A program made the position numbers and the translations under genes. DNA of 64,000 bases from Bin5 sp965221145 (GTDB lineage Bacteria; Chloroflexota; Anaerolineae; Caldilineales; Caldilineaceae), in the NCBI GenBank assembly GCA_965221145.1, contig OZ244877.1, positions 1 through 64,000 on the forward strand. The letters run 5' to 3'. This document shows, in pieces, positions 8,977 through 17,978 of the stretch (position 1 is the first letter of the stretch; each line of letters starts with the position of its first letter). The notes beneath the pieces were generated by a model. It made no database searches, was not told the DNA's origin, and worked only from the letters and a program-made list of their open reading frames with translations.

Positions 8977-9902
8977 CAGATCAACCGATACGAAAGAACC
9001 CGGGTCTTGTATACGTGGACATACTAGGCACGCGCCTTAAACTAAGGCGGCATTTTGTAACTATAATGCGCTGGCTGATCCTGCTGGAATTGGTCTACGT
9101 CTTCCTGTACCCAATGCTGTTCATGCTGTCCACATCGTTCAAACCGCTGATCGAGCTCAGTAATCCGACCGTGCGTTGGATTCCGCGCAATCCAACGGCC
9201 GACGGTTACGTCCTGGCACTGGAACATCTGAATTATTTTCGCTCGCTGCCAGTCAGCATTGTAACCAGCGCCATCGCTGCGATTGGGCAGACGCTGGTGG
9301 GCGCCATGGTGGGCTACGGTTTTGCTCGATTGCCCTTTCGTGGGCGTCGCCTTCTCTTTGGCCTGTTATTGTTCACGATTATCGTACCGCCGCAGATGGT
9401 TATGATTCCGCAATTCATGCTCTATTCCAGGCTGAAGTGGATGAATACCTATCTGCCACTGCTCGTCCCGACCTATCTGGGCTATGGAGTGCGCGGCGGT
9501 GTTCTGCTCGTGGTCTACCGGCAATTCTTCAAAGGGTTGCCCTATGAGCTTGAAGATTCGGCGGCTGTCGACGGTGCTGGACCTTTGCGTATCTTCTGGC
9601 AGATCATGCTGCCGCTGGCCAAGCCGGCCATCCTGGCCGTCTTTCTCTTTTCGTTTGTGTGGACGTGGAACGACAGCCTGGGGCCGATGATGGCGCTGCG
9701 CGACCAGGACCTGTATACGCTGCCCCAGTGGATGTTCAACATGACCCGTATGCTTACGGCATCGTCCTTTACCTTTTTCTATGTAGGGGAAAACTTGTTT
9801 ATGGCGGCTGTGACCCTGACCATTGCGCCGCTGGTCTTGCTTTTCCTCGTTACGCAACGTTTCTTTACGCGCAGCATTGACCGTACCGGGTTGGTGGAGT
9901 AA
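8973..9902 (+). CDS. Carbohydrate ABC transporter permease, MalG type
   Basis: This is the 309-residue second permease of the importer. The EAA loop reads LEDSAAVDGAGPLRIFW, slightly off the usual EAA but in the right place (about residues 193-210). The N-terminal helix and the VPPQMVMIPQF segment are typical of MalG/UgpE. The ATG overlaps the stop of the MalF-type gene. Together with the binding protein at 10033 it should form a CUT1 importer once joined by an ATPase from elsewhere. Confidence 0.9.
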   Translation: MTDQPIRKNPGLVYVDILGTRLKLRRHFVTIMRWLILLELVYVFLYPMLFMLSTSFKPLIELSNPTVRWIPRNPTADGYVLALEHLNYFRSLPVSIVTSAIAAIGQTLVGAMVGYGFARLPFRGRRLLFGLLLFTIIVPPQMVMIPQFMLYSRLKWMNTYLPLLVPTYLGYGVRGGVLLVVYRQFFKGLPYELEDSAAVDGAGPLRIFWQIMLPLAKPAILAVFLFSFVWTWNDSLGPMMALRDQDLYTLPQWMFNMTRMLTASSFTFFYVGENLFMAAVTLTIAPLVLLFLVTQRFFTRSIDRTGLVE

Positions 9903-10032
9903 TATGGGGCAGTGGCGATCAGAGATTCGCAGACATTGGACCTCTGATCTTTTTCGATTCTCTAATGTAAGGTAGTTATTCCAGCATGACGCGTTTCAGT
10001 CGCTTTTCGACTCAATCCCAAGGAGGAATACC

Positions 10033-11454
10033 ATGAGTCACAGAATGAATCGACGAAAGTTCCTGCAACTATCTGGCGTCACGGCAGCCGGCACCATGCT
10101 GGCCGCCTGTGTCGCACCGGCGGCCCCTAGTGAAGCGCCCGCTCCTATGGCAGAAGAGATCACGATCCAATACCTGCACCTGTCCAATACGGAACAGGAC
10201 GTGTGGCACGGCGTACTCAAGGATGACTTCGAATCCTCGACGGACTACAAAGTCGAGCTCATTCCGAGCGGCTGGCCGGTGCGGGAGACATTGCTGCCTT
10301 TGCTGGCCGCAGGTACGCCGCCAGATTGCGCGCACGCGGCCTCCTTCGGCTATCCACAGTTCTACATCGACGGTACTTACATGACGCTGGATGACATTTT
10401 TGATGCTTCCGGTTACACGCGCGATATGTTTGCGCCTGGTGACCTGGACAGCGTGTCGTTCAACGGAAAGCTCATGGAGATGCCAATCGCCGGCAGCAAC
10501 CCCTCCCAGATGCTCATGTACCGCAAGGACTTCTACGATGAGGCCGGTCTGCCTTACCCTGAAGAACTGAAAAACTGGAGCGAGTGGGAGGACATGCTGG
10601 CAGAGAGCGCAGAGCTGATGCAAAGGGATGATTCCGGCAACGTCACCCGCTGGGGGCTTGACCTGCTCAATCCGAGTTGGTCTGGTGATTGGATGCTAGG
10701 CTCAATCCTGGACCTGGGGCAGCACTGGTGGGACGCACAGAATCAGGAGTTTCAGTTGACGTCTGACAAGACGATCGAAGCTGTACAGCGTTTCTATCTG
10801 GATCCTGTCTTCAAATTCGGCGTTTCGTTCAGCGATGAGACCCGTCCGGAGGTGGCCCGCAACGACCGACTAAGCGAGGGTGTGACAGCGATTACACTTC
10901 TGGAATCCGCATTGCGTCAGGCGAAGCAGCAGGATAACATGGAGATGTATGAGTTGATCAGTTGGGCCGAGCAGCCGGGCCTGGCCCCAGGTGTCCATCA
11001 CACGGCGACCGTCGGCCCGGGCGGTATCGGCATCATTTCTGCCGCGCCGCAAGCACACCTGCCGGCCTCCAGTAAATTCGTCTTCACCCAATTCAAGGAC
11101 GAAACCCAGCGCCGTTTTATGGACATCTTCGGCACCAATACGGCAATTCTGGGTTGGGCCGGTCAGGATTCCTATGTCGAGAGCCTGATGGCAAGCGGTG
11201 AACCGTTGGCCCTGTTCGGCGCGGCCAAACGCGCCCAGTATGCTGAGGGTCTGAACAACTTCTACGGCTGGGCGTGGGGCGACTACGGCAATGCCTACTT
11301 CATGGATAACAAGAAGCTACAGCAGGAACTGCTCGGCGGCACCATCTGGTCTGGCACGGTGACCGCAACGCAACTCTGCGAAGCCTGGCAGGAAGTTGCT
11401 ATGAAGGGCATGCAGGAGTTCAAAGATAGCGCCGGCATTGAAGAGATCACGTAA
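10033..11454 (+). CDS. Extracellular sugar-binding lipoprotein, CUT1 family
   Basis: A 473-residue solute-binding protein. The N-terminus has a twin-arginine signal (NRRKFLQ) followed by a lipobox (LAAC, cysteine at about residue 29) and an Ala/Pro-rich linker, so it is exported by Tat and anchored as a lipoprotein. The mature region has the family 1 binding-protein pattern, including LLAAGTPPDCAHAASF near residue 100. The ribosome site AAGGAGGAA at 10020-10028 fixes the ATG. It closes the plus-strand importer group; a perfect hairpin lies 33 bases past its stop. Confidence 0.9.
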   Translation: MSHRMNRRKFLQLSGVTAAGTMLAACVAPAAPSEAPAPMAEEITIQYLHLSNTEQDVWHGVLKDDFESSTDYKVELIPSGWPVRETLLPLLAAGTPPDCAHAASFGYPQFYIDGTYMTLDDIFDASGYTRDMFAPGDLDSVSFNGKLMEMPIAGSNPSQMLMYRKDFYDEAGLPYPEELKNWSEWEDMLAESAELMQRDDSGNVTRWGLDLLNPSWSGDWMLGSILDLGQHWWDAQNQEFQLTSDKTIEAVQRFYLDPVFKFGVSFSDETRPEVARNDRLSEGVTAITLLESALRQAKQQDNMEMYELISWAEQPGLAPGVHHTATVGPGGIGIISAAPQAHLPASSKFVFTQFKDETQRRFMDIFGTNTAILGWAGQDSYVESLMASGEPLALFGAAKRAQYAEGLNNFYGWAWGDYGNAYFMDNKKLQQELLGGTIWSGTVTATQLCEAWQEVAMKGMQEFKDSAGIEEIT

Positions 11455-11487
11455 TTGGTACTGGGACGCGTCATGCGGGAAAATCAA

Positions 11488-11526
11488 ACCTTGCCGGACG
11501 CCGCTGACTGTGGTTTCCGGCAAGGT
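11488..11526 (+). terminator. Perfect 11-bp hairpin after the binding-protein gene
   Basis: ACCTTGCCGGA (11488-11498) pairs exactly with TCCGGCAAGGT (11516-11526) across a 17-base loop. No T-run follows, so it is either a weak or factor-assisted terminator or an mRNA-stabilising end. It lies between convergent genes. Confidence 0.5.
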
Positions 11527-11668
11527 CTGACGCACACAAGGAGGAAGACCAACGAGAAACAGAATTGCATTGGGGAACTCGCTTGCCTCGCCATAGCGGG
11601 CAAACGTCGCAATCGTCCACTATTTTTTCTTCCTCGGATTCTTTCGTATCACCTGCGGTGTGATCACG

Positions 11669-12988
11669 CTACCTAAACTGGGGCAAGTACTCGGCCAAAT
11701 CGCTAAAGGTCGTCTCCACCATTTCATGAATCTCGTCGAGGGTGAGTACTGCCGCCGTGAGAGGATCCAGTGCAATGGCCTGTTCGGCAGCCTTCCGGTC
11801 CCCCTCCAGCGCGGCCTTCACTGCCAACTCATCCTGGTTCATGCGGTTCCGATTCAACGCTGCGCACTGCGGAGGCAAATCGCCCACGAAGCAGGGATGA
11901 ATGCCCATGTTGTCCACCAAGCAGGGCGCCTCGACCCAATACCCATCGGGCAAGTTCGTGATCAGACCCGTGTTTTCCACGGTGGCATTGAAACGGTAGG
12001 GCGTGTCGGTCTCGATAGCGTGGATCACGCCGATGGTGTACTCGTCGCTTGGGCAGATCTCCAGGGGGGCGTCTCCAAAAGCCTCCTCATGTAGCGCCAC
12101 TCGTCCCGTTGCCTCCTTCCTTGCGTGTCGCTCCTTGTTGGTGTATTCGTAGCCCAACCCGGCCCACGATCCTCTTATTGGCGTATACCGGCGAATCAAC
12201 TCCCTGGTCCGGCGGAAGTAGGGCATGTACTCCCCATTGTGATAACTGGATTCGGTCACAAAGTAGCCGAAATGGCGCAACATCTCGCAGCGCACAACGT
12301 CCTGCTCATAGATCTCGGGGTCCTCCATCTTCTCCCAGAGCAGAGGGTAAGCATCCTTCCCCTTCCACTCGAAACGCAGGAACCATGCCTGGTGATTGAG
12401 GCCCGCTACCCAATGCCCCGTTTCCTCGTAGGGCACGCCGATGTAGCGCGCCAGGGTCTGGGCAGTACCCTGCACGCTGTGACACATCCCAACTACCTGG
12501 ATCGGCGAAACCTTGCTCAGCGCCCAAGGATTGATCGCGGCAGGGTTGCAGTAGTTGAACAAAATGGCATCTGGACAGAGTTCCTCCATCTCCTGGCATA
12601 TCTCGGTTAAGACGGGTACATAGCGAAGGGCGATGAACACACCGTTTGGTCCCGTCGTACAACCTACCGCCTGATCCACACCGTAGGTCTTGGCGATTTC
12701 GAGCGCGCGGTTGAAGATCTCATTGCCGTGCAAAAACATGACGTTAGCCACGTAGTGCGCCCCGTCAAGGGCACAGCGGCGATCGGTGGTCGCCTCGATG
12801 ACGGTGGATCGGCCCGTCTGTCGTACCATCTTCCGGGCCAGAGCGGTCGCCACGTCCAGATTTTCCTGGCTGATGTCCATTAGCGTGACCGTGGTCTTCT
12901 CGGCCAGTTCAGGCCGCGTGAGGATATCCGCCAGGAACGCTTTGGTGAAGCCCGTGCTACCCGCGCCAATGATCGTGATCTTGGGCAT
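11669..12988 (-). CDS. Glycoside hydrolase family 4 (alpha-galactosidase/galacturonidase-like)
   Basis: A cytoplasmic 439-residue NAD- and Mn-dependent glycosidase. The N-terminal Rossmann fold shows IIGAGSTGF. Mid-protein motifs are NYCNPA, GMCHSVQG with the Mn-binding cysteine, and GLNHQAW with the Mn-binding histidine. GH4 enzymes cleave by transient oxidation of the sugar C3. Sequence resemblance is closest to the MelA/alpha-galacturonidase branch, but the substrate is not certain. AGAGGATAG provides the ribosome site. The 5' end lies only 37 bases from an IS630 element, which separates the gene from the GH36-like gene upstream. It was probably once part of a longer minus-strand operon. 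Confidence 0.85.
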   Translation of the reverse strand: MPKITIIGAGSTGFTKAFLADILTRPELAEKTTVTLMDISQENLDVATALARKMVRQTGRSTVIEATTDRRCALDGAHYVANVMFLHGNEIFNRALEIAKTYGVDQAVGCTTGPNGVFIALRYVPVLTEICQEMEELCPDAILFNYCNPAAINPWALSKVSPIQVVGMCHSVQGTAQTLARYIGVPYEETGHWVAGLNHQAWFLRFEWKGKDAYPLLWEKMEDPEIYEQDVVRCEMLRHFGYFVTESSYHNGEYMPYFRRTRELIRRYTPIRGSWAGLGYEYTNKERHARKEATGRVALHEEAFGDAPLEICPSDEYTIGVIHAIETDTPYRFNATVENTGLITNLPDGYWVEAPCLVDNMGIHPCFVGDLPPQCAALNRNRMNQDELAVKAALEGDRKAAEQAIALDPLTAAVLTLDEIHEMVETTFSDLAEYLPQFR

Positions 12989-13025
12989 GTCGTCTATCCT
13001 CTACTGTTGCTGACCCGCTCGGAGA

Positions 13026-14257
13026 CTAGTAGTGTAACAGACAAGATTTGTCGGACAGAGTGAACTGTGGCACACTCTCCAGAAACGTAGACACGAGGAG
13101 AGGAAAGATGCCAGCGAAACGATATCGGGTGCGCTTGACAGAGGAAGAACGCACGCAACTGGATGCACAGGTGAACACAGGCGCCGGGTCGGCGCGGCGC
13201 TTGAGACGGGCACGCATTCTGCTGATGGCCGATGAAGAGCAAGCCGGAGGTGGCTGGACTGATGCCGAGATTGCCAAGGCCTTAGGTGCGCACGCGCGCA
13301 CCGTAGAGCGAATTCGGGCGCGCTGTGTCACAGCCGGGATTGAAGCTGCGCTCATCCACATGCGACCGCAACGGAAGCGCGCCTGCGTATTGGATGGCGC
13401 CGGCGAAGCCCGCTTGGTGCAGTTAGCGTGTAGCGCTGCGCCTGATGGACAGGAGCAATGGACGCTGCAGATGCTGGCCGATAAGCTGGTCGAATTAGAG
13501 GTGGTCGAGCGTATTTCGCGCGAAACGGTGCGGACGACGCTAAAAAAAACGAACTCAAGCCCTGGCTGAAAGATGAGTGGTGTATTCCGGCGACGGCGAA
13601 TGCCGAGTTCGTCTGTGCCATGGAAGATACGCTTGAGGTCTATCATCGGGCGCAGGATCCCAAGCGACCTTTGGTCTGTTTTGATGAAGGCAGCAAACAG
13701 TTGACGAAAGAGACCCGTCTGCCCCTGCCACCCCGACCGGGCGCTGTGGCCAAATATGACTACGAATATGAACGCAACGGCACCGGCAACCTCTTTCTCT
13801 GCTTCGCGCCTCTGCAAGCCTGGCGTCATGTCAAGGTGACAGCGCGCCGCACCAGGGTTGACTTTGCCCACTGCATGCGTGACCTGGTCGACATCCACTT
13901 TCCGCAGGCAGACAAGATCGTCCTGGTGATGGACAATTTGAACACACACAAACTCGCTTCTCTGTATCAAGCGTTCCCGGCAGCCGAAGCCCGCCGTCTG
14001 GCCGCCAAACTGGAAATCCATTACACCCCCAAACATGGCAGTTGGCTCAATATGGCTGAAATCGAACTCAGTGTCCTGCATCGGCAATGCTTGAAAGCTC
14101 GCATCCCGGACCAAGCCACCTTGATGCAGCAAGTCGATGCTTGGCAAAAACGCCGCAATGCCTCGGCAACTACCGTCAACTGGCGTTTCACTACGGCTGA
14201 CGCTCGCATCAAGCTCAAACGTCTTTATCCGACAATAGAAGATTGCTGAACTACTAG
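13026..14257 (+). mobile_element. IS630-family insertion sequence
   Basis: The element is about 1232 bp. Its ends are imperfect inverted repeats of about 35 bases: the left (13026-13060) and right (14223-14257) tips both begin CTAGTAGT when read inward and share an inner TTGTCGGA block. Both outer ends show CTAG, which fits IS630-type insertion with duplication of TA. It carries one frameshifted transposase gene and lies directly upstream of the GH4 gene. Confidence 0.88.
13108..14249 (+). CDS. IS630-family transposase, read through a -1 frameshift
   Basis: The first part (13108-13569) is a helix-turn-helix DNA-binding domain. A run of eight A residues at 13542-13549 allows a -1 slip into a second frame that continues LKKNELKPWLKDEW and ends at 14249, giving a protein of about 380 residues. 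The DDE catalytic triad is present: the aspartate in VCFDEGSK, the aspartate in LVMDNLNTH and the glutamate in LNMAEIELS. GAGGAGAGG just upstream supports the ATG at 13108. IS630 members are known to use such A-run frameshifts, so the break is probably functional, although a homopolymer sequencing error cannot be excluded. Confidence 0.85.
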
Positions 14258-14470
14258 GTTCCGTTGACGTTTGCAAGATGAGTTCAGAAGAACGGCAAAA
14301 GCAAGACGTTTATAGCCTACGGCAGCGCGATCCATAGAAGAATGTGCCTATCTTCTTGCGGATTCAGCCAAAAAGATCTGCGGGAAAGATCGATTTTCTG
14401 TCAATCTCGCACTTGAGCGCTCGGATTTTGCCTGTCTCAAAGAAATGTCAACGACTCCTAGCTAGAGGGG

Positions 14471-16921
14471 CTATGGGGCGGGCAGGTTCCTGCCTGGCTC
14501 TCTGGTTATGATGGAGGGAGAAAATTGGAATGCCCCGTATTTCTCCTCAAAGTGCGCAACCGTGGCCCGCCTATCCAGTATGACCTTCCACTGTTGGATT
14601 CCCTCCTCGCTGAAACTGACTGTCACGCGCAGAACACGCATCTGTACGAGCTCGGCGGTGCAGCCCTCAGACGATAGGGGCCCTATGTCTTCAGTGAGGT
14701 AGAAAAATAAGGATTGTTCGGTGAACGCAGGCCCCTCAGACTCCCCCCAGACCACACCTTCATGAGGATCGAAGTGCCAGTCCTTGAGGGCAAATGAACC
14801 GCTGATGTGCCTGTCAGAGCCGATGAAGGTGACGTCCTCCCCCTTCTCCGTTGCGAAAATAACTTGACAGGTGAAGGGAGGTAGCGTGACAACGAACTCT
14901 TCTTCCAGTGATCCTAGAAAACGCTTGAACCAGAAGTCGAACAAGAGGTATTCACCCTCATCGCCCACGACATCCTTCCGCCTGAAGGATACGGTTCTGG
15001 CCTGCTCCTCAGACGACCAGTTGAACAGGCCGACAACGGTATGTTTTCCTCCCCATGGATGGGAGACGGGGAGCACCCAAACGCTCAATGGATTCTGCTC
15101 CGCCATCAAGTCCAGGGGATATCCCCGTCCTGGGTAGACAGGCAGGGCGCGAGTCAGCAAGTCAAAGCGCTCGTCTGAGGTGTTTTCCAGTGCGCCGCCC
15201 ACGAAAAAACTCCAACAGGCTATGGCTTGCAAGGATATCCATGCCTTTGTCTTTTCAAGAGGGGAAATAATCTTCTCGAGGGGGGACATGCCAGGTTTCC
15301 CGAATGCGCCCGAATCATTTGCGTATGGGATTGCGGCCGCGTCGCAGAATTCTGGATCCAGCTGAAACCACTTCCCATGGTAGTAGTAACGCTGGGTCAA
15401 CTGATGAAGTAAAATCACTTCTCTTCCACCGCGAAAATCCAACGCCACACGCCCGCCGTCATATACCTCGGGGGCTGGCGGCATTGTGAAATGCGCTGTC
15501 AGGAAGATGTCTGAACCGATCTCTTCCCTTATGCGTGTCAGCCTTCTTCGAAAAGCCTCGATGATTGTTTGGTCTCGCTGCAGATTGTAAGGCGGGTAGC
15601 CGACTCCAACGAACAGGTAATCAAACCCCCACTCGTCCACGAACTTCTCTTTCGCGTGCCGGGCTGCTACATCATCCCATTCCGGCAGGCCACTCTTGAC
15701 ATGATTAAGCTCCGTATAATGAAAGGCCGCCTCGAACCCCCGATTGTGGATCTCATCGGTGAAACTTCTAATGCCTTCAGGAAAATAGTTCAGTAACTGG
15801 TAGTTTTTCTCGGACCCTTTAAAGTCGGGATGTGAGACATCGATTGTTCTCAGCGCTTCCTCGGACAAAACCGCTCTCCAATCAAAGTCATCGGGCGCAT
15901 TCTCAGCAGCGATGCCCACACCGAGTGTGAACAAGATGTAGGTCAGGCCATACTTTTGCAATTTTTCTTGCAAGATGTCAAGTATCGTGGACAATCGCTC
16001 CCTGTTGACTGCTTGCGCGTCCATCGAGCGGAAGGATGGCTCGCACGCATAATCGCCAAACACGCCGGTAACGGGACCAAAGCGCAGATTTATCTCCAAA
16101 TAGTCACGGACGTGATCTGTGTAGTTGTCCAGAGTGGCATGAATCGACTCAGAGCACGCAATCACGAATCTGGAATCTATTTTGCGGCCCGGTTTCAAGA
16201 GCAGCGGATTGATGGGCACATTCTCTGATTGTGGGTCCAGTGCGTGTCTGTATGACTCTTTCCATGGAAACTGTTTGCCAGTTTCCTGCAGAGCTGAAGC
16301 ATACAGTCCAACGTCGTCTTCTTGTCTGGAAAAGACAAAGCGATAGAAGGCTGAGGGCGAGTGGCCCATGCCAATGGCAAAGAACAGGTTTTCCGTGGGG
16401 GCGGATACCGCCGTTGACCAGTATGCTTCAATCTGTGAGCCTGGGTCCAGCGCAGTGCTTACCGGTTCCACAATCGATGGATACCATAGGAACCCGCATG
16501 CGCCCGGCCCGTTGTTCAACACCCGGCATCTGTCAGTCACGCCCAGGCCTTGAAGAAGTGTCCCGTCAACAGCAAAGATGTCCTCGACTTGCAGGTCTAC
16601 CGGGCCGTTGTTTGTTACAGAAAAGGAGATCGCCAGGGTTGGCCGGCGCTCATAGATGTCAAGTTGCCAGTGGAAGGAGAGCTGATGCTCATTGTTGACG
16701 AATTCAGCGATGACGCGTTCTCCTGAGCCGGCAGGATCGGAAAAACGTCTCCTCTGCGCGTCGACAAATTGCCCCAATACTTTATCGCCTTCGGCCAGGT
16801 GGGCTCCGACCTTGCTATCCGTGATGGCGACACCTTCCGCGGTGCGAAGACTCCAGCTATGGCGTGCCGGATCCAGGCGCAACTCAACTCCATTGTCAAA
16901 GGTGTAGACTCTTGTTTTCAC
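14471..16921 (-). CDS. GH36-like (clan GH-D) glycosidase homologue
   Basis: This 816-residue protein has an N-terminal beta-sandwich (about residues 1-290), a central TIM barrel and a C-terminal beta-domain, the architecture of alpha-galactosidases of family GH36. It lacks a signal peptide, so it should act in the cytoplasm. At the barrel strand that normally carries the nucleophile in a K-x-D motif after GF-x-YL, this protein has GFDYLFVGVGY with no aspartate. A candidate acid/base aspartate is in GRVALDFRGG. It could therefore be inactive or use another residue. A fossil permease end lies immediately upstream (16947-17039). The family assignment is moderately sure; the substrate is unknown. 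Confidence 0.62.
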   Translation of the reverse strand: MKTRVYTFDNGVELRLDPARHSWSLRTAEGVAITDSKVGAHLAEGDKVLGQFVDAQRRRFSDPAGSGERVIAEFVNNEHQLSFHWQLDIYERRPTLAISFSVTNNGPVDLQVEDIFAVDGTLLQGLGVTDRCRVLNNGPGACGFLWYPSIVEPVSTALDPGSQIEAYWSTAVSAPTENLFFAIGMGHSPSAFYRFVFSRQEDDVGLYASALQETGKQFPWKESYRHALDPQSENVPINPLLLKPGRKIDSRFVIACSESIHATLDNYTDHVRDYLEINLRFGPVTGVFGDYACEPSFRSMDAQAVNRERLSTILDILQEKLQKYGLTYILFTLGVGIAAENAPDDFDWRAVLSEEALRTIDVSHPDFKGSEKNYQLLNYFPEGIRSFTDEIHNRGFEAAFHYTELNHVKSGLPEWDDVAARHAKEKFVDEWGFDYLFVGVGYPPYNLQRDQTIIEAFRRRLTRIREEIGSDIFLTAHFTMPPAPEVYDGGRVALDFRGGREVILLHQLTQRYYYHGKWFQLDPEFCDAAAIPYANDSGAFGKPGMSPLEKIISPLEKTKAWISLQAIACWSFFVGGALENTSDERFDLLTRALPVYPGRGYPLDLMAEQNPLSVWVLPVSHPWGGKHTVVGLFNWSSEEQARTVSFRRKDVVGDEGEYLLFDFWFKRFLGSLEEEFVVTLPPFTCQVIFATEKGEDVTFIGSDRHISGSFALKDWHFDPHEGVVWGESEGPAFTEQSLFFYLTEDIGPLSSEGCTAELVQMRVLRVTVSFSEEGIQQWKVILDRRATVAHFEEKYGAFQFSPSIITREPGRNLPAP

Positions 16922-16946
16922 TATATCACCTCATGCTTACAGTTCG

Positions 16947-17039
16947 GCCCTTGAGACCCATCACGGCGACGCCCTGGGCGAAGCGTCGCTGAGCAAAGCA
17001 GAAAACCGGCGGAGGCAACGCGATCATGAACGCAATGGC
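16947..17039 (-). pseudogene. Fossil C-terminus of a MalG-type permease
   Basis: Read on the minus strand, this stretch gives FMIALPPPVFCFA followed by QRRFAQGVAVMGLKG, the characteristic last helix and tail of CUT1 MalG permeases. A stop codon lies a few codons upstream in the same frame and no start is available, so only the end of the gene survives. It shows that a sugar importer once preceded the GH36-like gene. Confidence 0.7.
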
Positions 17040-17087
17040 GGAAGATCAGGTATGGGGGGGATTCATGTCATGTTTAGGGAGCGTGAG

Positions 17088-17109
17088 GACCACCTTCGAC
17101 AAGGTGGTC
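17088..17109 (-). terminator. Perfect 9-bp hairpin below PhyH gene 1
   Basis: GACCACCTT and AAGGTGGTC pair exactly around a 4-base loop, six bases past the stop of the PhyH gene at 17115. No T-run follows, so it may stabilise the mRNA end or act as a weak terminator. Confidence 0.5.
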
Positions 17110-17114
17110 AGACT

Positions 17115-17978
17115 TCAGCTTGGACGTGCGCTGCGCACCCCCCATTCGACGTGATCTGTCTGCCCTAACTTTACCTGCCATAGCGGCGACCCACGCCATT
17201 TGAAGGATTTCTCGCCCTGCGAATAGGCCAGTTTCTGACGCAACTGTATCCCCCGGAACATATACTGCATATGCAACTTCACGAGAGAGTGACTGGCCTG
17301 GTACTCATCAATGTACCGGTCAATAGCAAACGCGCCAAAATAGATCGTGCGTCGCAGCCTCCCGCCCCGGCCGGTCCGTGAAGCGTGCAACGCATTGCCA
17401 GCGTGAATCACGATATCGCCCGGCTCCGTTTCAACGGGGAGCGCCCCTGGAAGGTTGAAGCCATGTTCATCCACCATATCCTGAATGTCAACCAAGTCCC
17501 ATCTATGGGTTGCGGGGATCACATGGACACACCCGTTATCGACAGTGGAGGCATCCAAGTCAACCCCGACGACAGCCAAGCTGTCGGTTGCCCTGCGCAG
17601 CGTCGGCGTGGCCAAATCTCTATGCCAGCGTACAGGCGCCCCATACTCAGGCATTTTGATCACCAGAGCATCGTCTGCGAGGGTGAAATCACGTCCCAAA
17701 AGGCCTTCAGCGATTTCCAACAGCCGGGGGTGTCCATACAGGGCCTGGACCTCGATCACACGTTTACTTGTGGAATTGATCCTGTTCAAGACGTCTTTGC
17801 CGGTATCAGGATTGCGACGGTATTGATAATCCGGCTGGGGAACCCGCCATGATGAAGCGAACTCGATCAGACGGTCTGTGGCTTTCTGTAGTTGCTCAAC
17901 CTCAGCAGAAGAGAGAACGCCTGACAGGTGCAGATACCCATTCTCATTGTAGAAGTCAGCATACTTCTGATCTAACAT
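17115..17978 (-). CDS. Phytanoyl-CoA dioxygenase (PhyH) family protein
   Basis: A 287-residue Fe(II)/2-oxoglutarate-dependent dioxygenase of the PhyH family. The double-stranded beta-helix iron site is visible: H-x-D in VRWHRDLATP (about residues 115-120), the distal histidine in IHAGNALHASRTG and an arginine nearby for 2-oxoglutarate. GGAGGAG gives a good ribosome site for the ATG. It is oriented towards the fossil permease and GH36-like gene. PhyH enzymes hydroxylate varied small molecules; the substrate is unknown. Confidence 0.88.
   Translation of the reverse strand: MLDQKYADFYNENGYLHLSGVLSSAEVEQLQKATDRLIEFASSWRVPQPDYQYRRNPDTGKDVLNRINSTSKRVIEVQALYGHPRLLEIAEGLLGRDFTLADDALVIKMPEYGAPVRWHRDLATPTLRRATDSLAVVGVDLDASTVDNGCVHVIPATHRWDLVDIQDMVDEHGFNLPGALPVETEPGDIVIHAGNALHASRTGRGGRLRRTIYFGAFAIDRYIDEYQASHSLVKLHMQYMFRGIQLRQKLAYSQGEKSFKWRGSPLWQVKLGQTDHVEWGVRSARPS

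Noticed and set aside
11535..11560. AAGGAGGAAGA ribosome-site-like sequence after the hairpin
   Set aside because: No start codon or meaningful frame follows at a useful distance; it may be a leftover from a lost gene but nothing else supports that.
13542..13549. Run of eight A residues as an assembly error
   Set aside because: IS630 transposases are known to frameshift on such runs and both halves are well preserved, so a programmed shift is the simpler reading.
13026..14276. Minus-strand open frame of 416 codons across the insertion element
   Set aside because: It is antisense to the transposase and extends through both terminal repeats; the DDE motifs lie on the other strand.
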